Assembly (NCBI GenBank): GCA_959021945.1
Contig: CAUEYG010000125.1
Location: 1-5,818, forward strand
Length of the DNA stretch: 5,818 nt
Direction of reading: 5' to 3'
Origin: an uncultured Eubacteriales bacterium
GTDB taxonomy: Bacteria; Bacillota; Clostridia; Peptostreptococcales; Anaerovoracaceae
Part shown: piece after piece, positions 4,549 through 5,818 of the stretch
Layout: every line of letters starts with the position of its first letter
How positions within the stretch are numbered: the first letter of the stretch is position 1
Program-made: the position numbers and the translations under genes
The notes under the pieces: generated by a model
The model's database searches: none
What the model was told of the DNA's origin: nothing
What the model saw: only the letters and a program-made list of their open reading frames with translations

Positions 4549-5818
4549 TCACTGTACCAATTTCCACTGCTCCGCCTGGCTCTGCTCATTCCAAAGCCCG
4601 GCATACAGGCCGTTTTTTTGTAAAAGCTGTTCATGTGTACCCCTCTCCGCCACACAGCCCTCCTTAAGCACTACGATCTGATCCGCATTGGCGATGGACT
4701 GCAACCGGTGAGCAATGACAATGACCGTCTTTTGCTCCACCAGGGCGGAGATAGCTTGCTGGATCAACACCTCATTTCGCGGGTCCAGGGAAGCGGTAGC
4801 TTCGTCCAGCAAAATGATAGGGGCGTCTTTCAGTATGGCCCGCGCAATGGAAATACGCTGCTTCTCCCCACCGGAGAGCGTGGAGCCACCCTCGCCTACC
4901 ACCGTCTGGTATCCTTGTGGCAGCGACAGGATAAAATCATGACAGGCCGCCGCCTTTGCCGCTGCGATGATCTCCTCCATCGCAGCGGCAGGCTTCCCCA
5001 TTCGGATATTGCCTTCAATGGTATCGTGAAAGAGATATACATCTTGAAAAACCATGCTGATACAAGAAAGTAATTCGTCGGTTTTCATCTCATTTAGGGG
5101 AACATCTCCCAACCGTATCTGGCCGCCGGTCACATCCCAGAACCGGGCAATCAGCCGGGTAATGGTGGATTTTCCGGAGCCGGACGGCCCCACCAGAGCG
5201 GTCACGCTCCGGGCCGCAAACCGCAGGCAAAGGTCATGGAGCACCTCCTTCTCTCCGTAGGAAAAGCACACATGATCCAGCACCAGCTCCATATCCACCG
5301 GGGAGTTTCCATCCTTTGGCTCCGGCAGGGGCTGCTCTGCAAACAACGCGGCGATCCGCTGACCGCTCCTGGTAGTGCGGGAAAAATCAGCAATGAAGGT
5401 AAAGAGCAGCAGCGCCGGCGTATAAAGGGTCAGTGCCATCACCAGAAAGGCAATGTAATAGTAAGGAGACAGGGTGCCTCCCATGAGGAAAGAGCCGCCT
5501 ACATACATCACCAGGGCAATGCCGCAGTTGAGAACAAACCGCCCCACCATACTCACCGGAGCGGCTGCCCCGGTTTCCAATCCAATGGCCGCCTGTCTTT
5601 GCCGGTCCAGAGAATGCTTCAAGGTTTCAAAGTGTTCTCCAGCTATGTGGAAGGCTTTCAGGGTCTGGATACCGCCTACATATTCCAAAATGCCGGAGGC
5701 GGTGTCCTGCTGCGCCTGCTGAAGTTCGGCGCTGATATGCCCCATCCTGCGGCAGCTTAAAAAAGCAAAGGGCAGGGCCAGGGGAATTGCCCCAAAGACC
5801 GTCAGCATCATGCGCCAG
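4549..5818 (-). CDS. ABC exporter, fused permease-ATPase, N-terminal part outside window
   Basis: The C-terminal 422 residues of an ABC half-exporter of usual total length near 580; the frame runs off the right edge with WRMMLTVFG, the typical DWR-type start of a mid-domain helix, so the ATG at 5811 is internal. Numbered from that Met: membrane segments at about 1-18, 91-112 and 117-141; Walker A GPSGSGKST (208-216), Q-loop Gln256, signature LSGGE (312-316), Walker B IILLDE (332-337) with catalytic Glu337, and switch His368. All ATPase motifs are intact. The VFQDVYLFHDTI stretch and the ending LWNEQSQAEQWKL resemble paired exporters of the IrtA/IrtB or YbtP/YbtQ type common in clostridial accessory DNA, often next to a partner ABC gene and a TetR regulator. 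Substrate cannot be told (drug, peptide or siderophore). The DNA is clearly more GC-rich than the left part of the window. Confidence 0.93.
   Translation of the reverse strand, partial: WRMMLTVFGAIPLALPFAFLSCRRMGHISAELQQAQQDTASGILEYVGGIQTLKAFHIAGEHFETLKHSLDRQRQAAIGLETGAAAPVSMVGRFVLNCGIALVMYVGGSFLMGGTLSPYYYIAFLVMALTLYTPALLLFTFIADFSRTTRSGQRIAALFAEQPLPEPKDGNSPVDMELVLDHVCFSYGEKEVLHDLCLRFAARSVTALVGPSGSGKSTITRLIARFWDVTGGQIRLGDVPLNEMKTDELLSCISMVFQDVYLFHDTIEGNIRMGKPAAAMEEIIAAAKAAACHDFILSLPQGYQTVVGEGGSTLSGGEKQRISIARAILKDAPIILLDEATASLDPRNEVLIQQAISALVEQKTVIVIAHRLQSIANADQIVVLKEGCVAERGTHEQLLQKNGLYAGLWNEQSQAEQWKLVQ

Noticed and set aside
4633..5760. Plus-strand frames within the ABC exporter gene
   Set aside because: Antisense to intact Walker and signature motifs in GC-rich DNA, where chance frames are long.

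Overview
The window looks like chromosomal DNA of a strictly anaerobic, low-to-mid GC Bacillota (Clostridia; Lachnospiraceae-like, gut-type lifestyle is a guess). The grounds are an oxygen-sensitive glycyl radical enzyme, strong purine-rich Shine-Dalgarno sites of the GGAGG type, a TTG start, and best remembered similarity to clostridial families. No taxonomic marker gene is present.

Layout. Positions 1-3093 (minus strand) hold a two-gene operon: a radical SAM activase (3093-2128) followed, with a one-base TAATG overlap, by a glycyl radical enzyme (GRE; 2128-1) whose C-terminus, including the radical glycine, lies beyond the left edge. The operon reads away from a control region of about 380 bases (3094-3471). 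That region contains a very good sigma-54 type promoter (3127-3143), two dyad-symmetric TGAGACA elements at enhancer distance (3245-3257 and 3272-3293), a SigA-like promoter overlapping the larger palindrome, and a broken YafQ/RelE-family toxin gene (about 3294-3413). On the plus strand an AEC (auxin efflux carrier family) transporter follows (3472-4395) with its own SigA-like promoter. Positions 4396-4548 are a gene-poor junction with a coding-like remnant and a hairpin. From 4549 to the right edge is the 3' part of an ABC exporter (permease plus ATPase, minus strand), in visibly more GC-rich DNA that seems to belong to a different segment.

How the genes could work together. The activase uses S-adenosylmethionine to install the glycyl radical on the GRE. 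The GRE keeps the Cys/Glu pair and, by alignment from memory with clostridial glycerol dehydratase, the His, His-Ser and Asp positions of the diol-dehydratase active site. It differs elsewhere and carries a four-cysteine insertion, so it is probably a C-O (or other C-X) lyase of unknown substrate. The divergent AEC carrier, a family that moves organic anions, could import the substrate or export a product. The sigma-54 promoter with upstream dyads suggests induction by a substrate-sensing enhancer-binding protein encoded outside the window. This GRE/activase/AEC unit is the best candidate for an undescribed pathway; the ABC exporter is probably unrelated.
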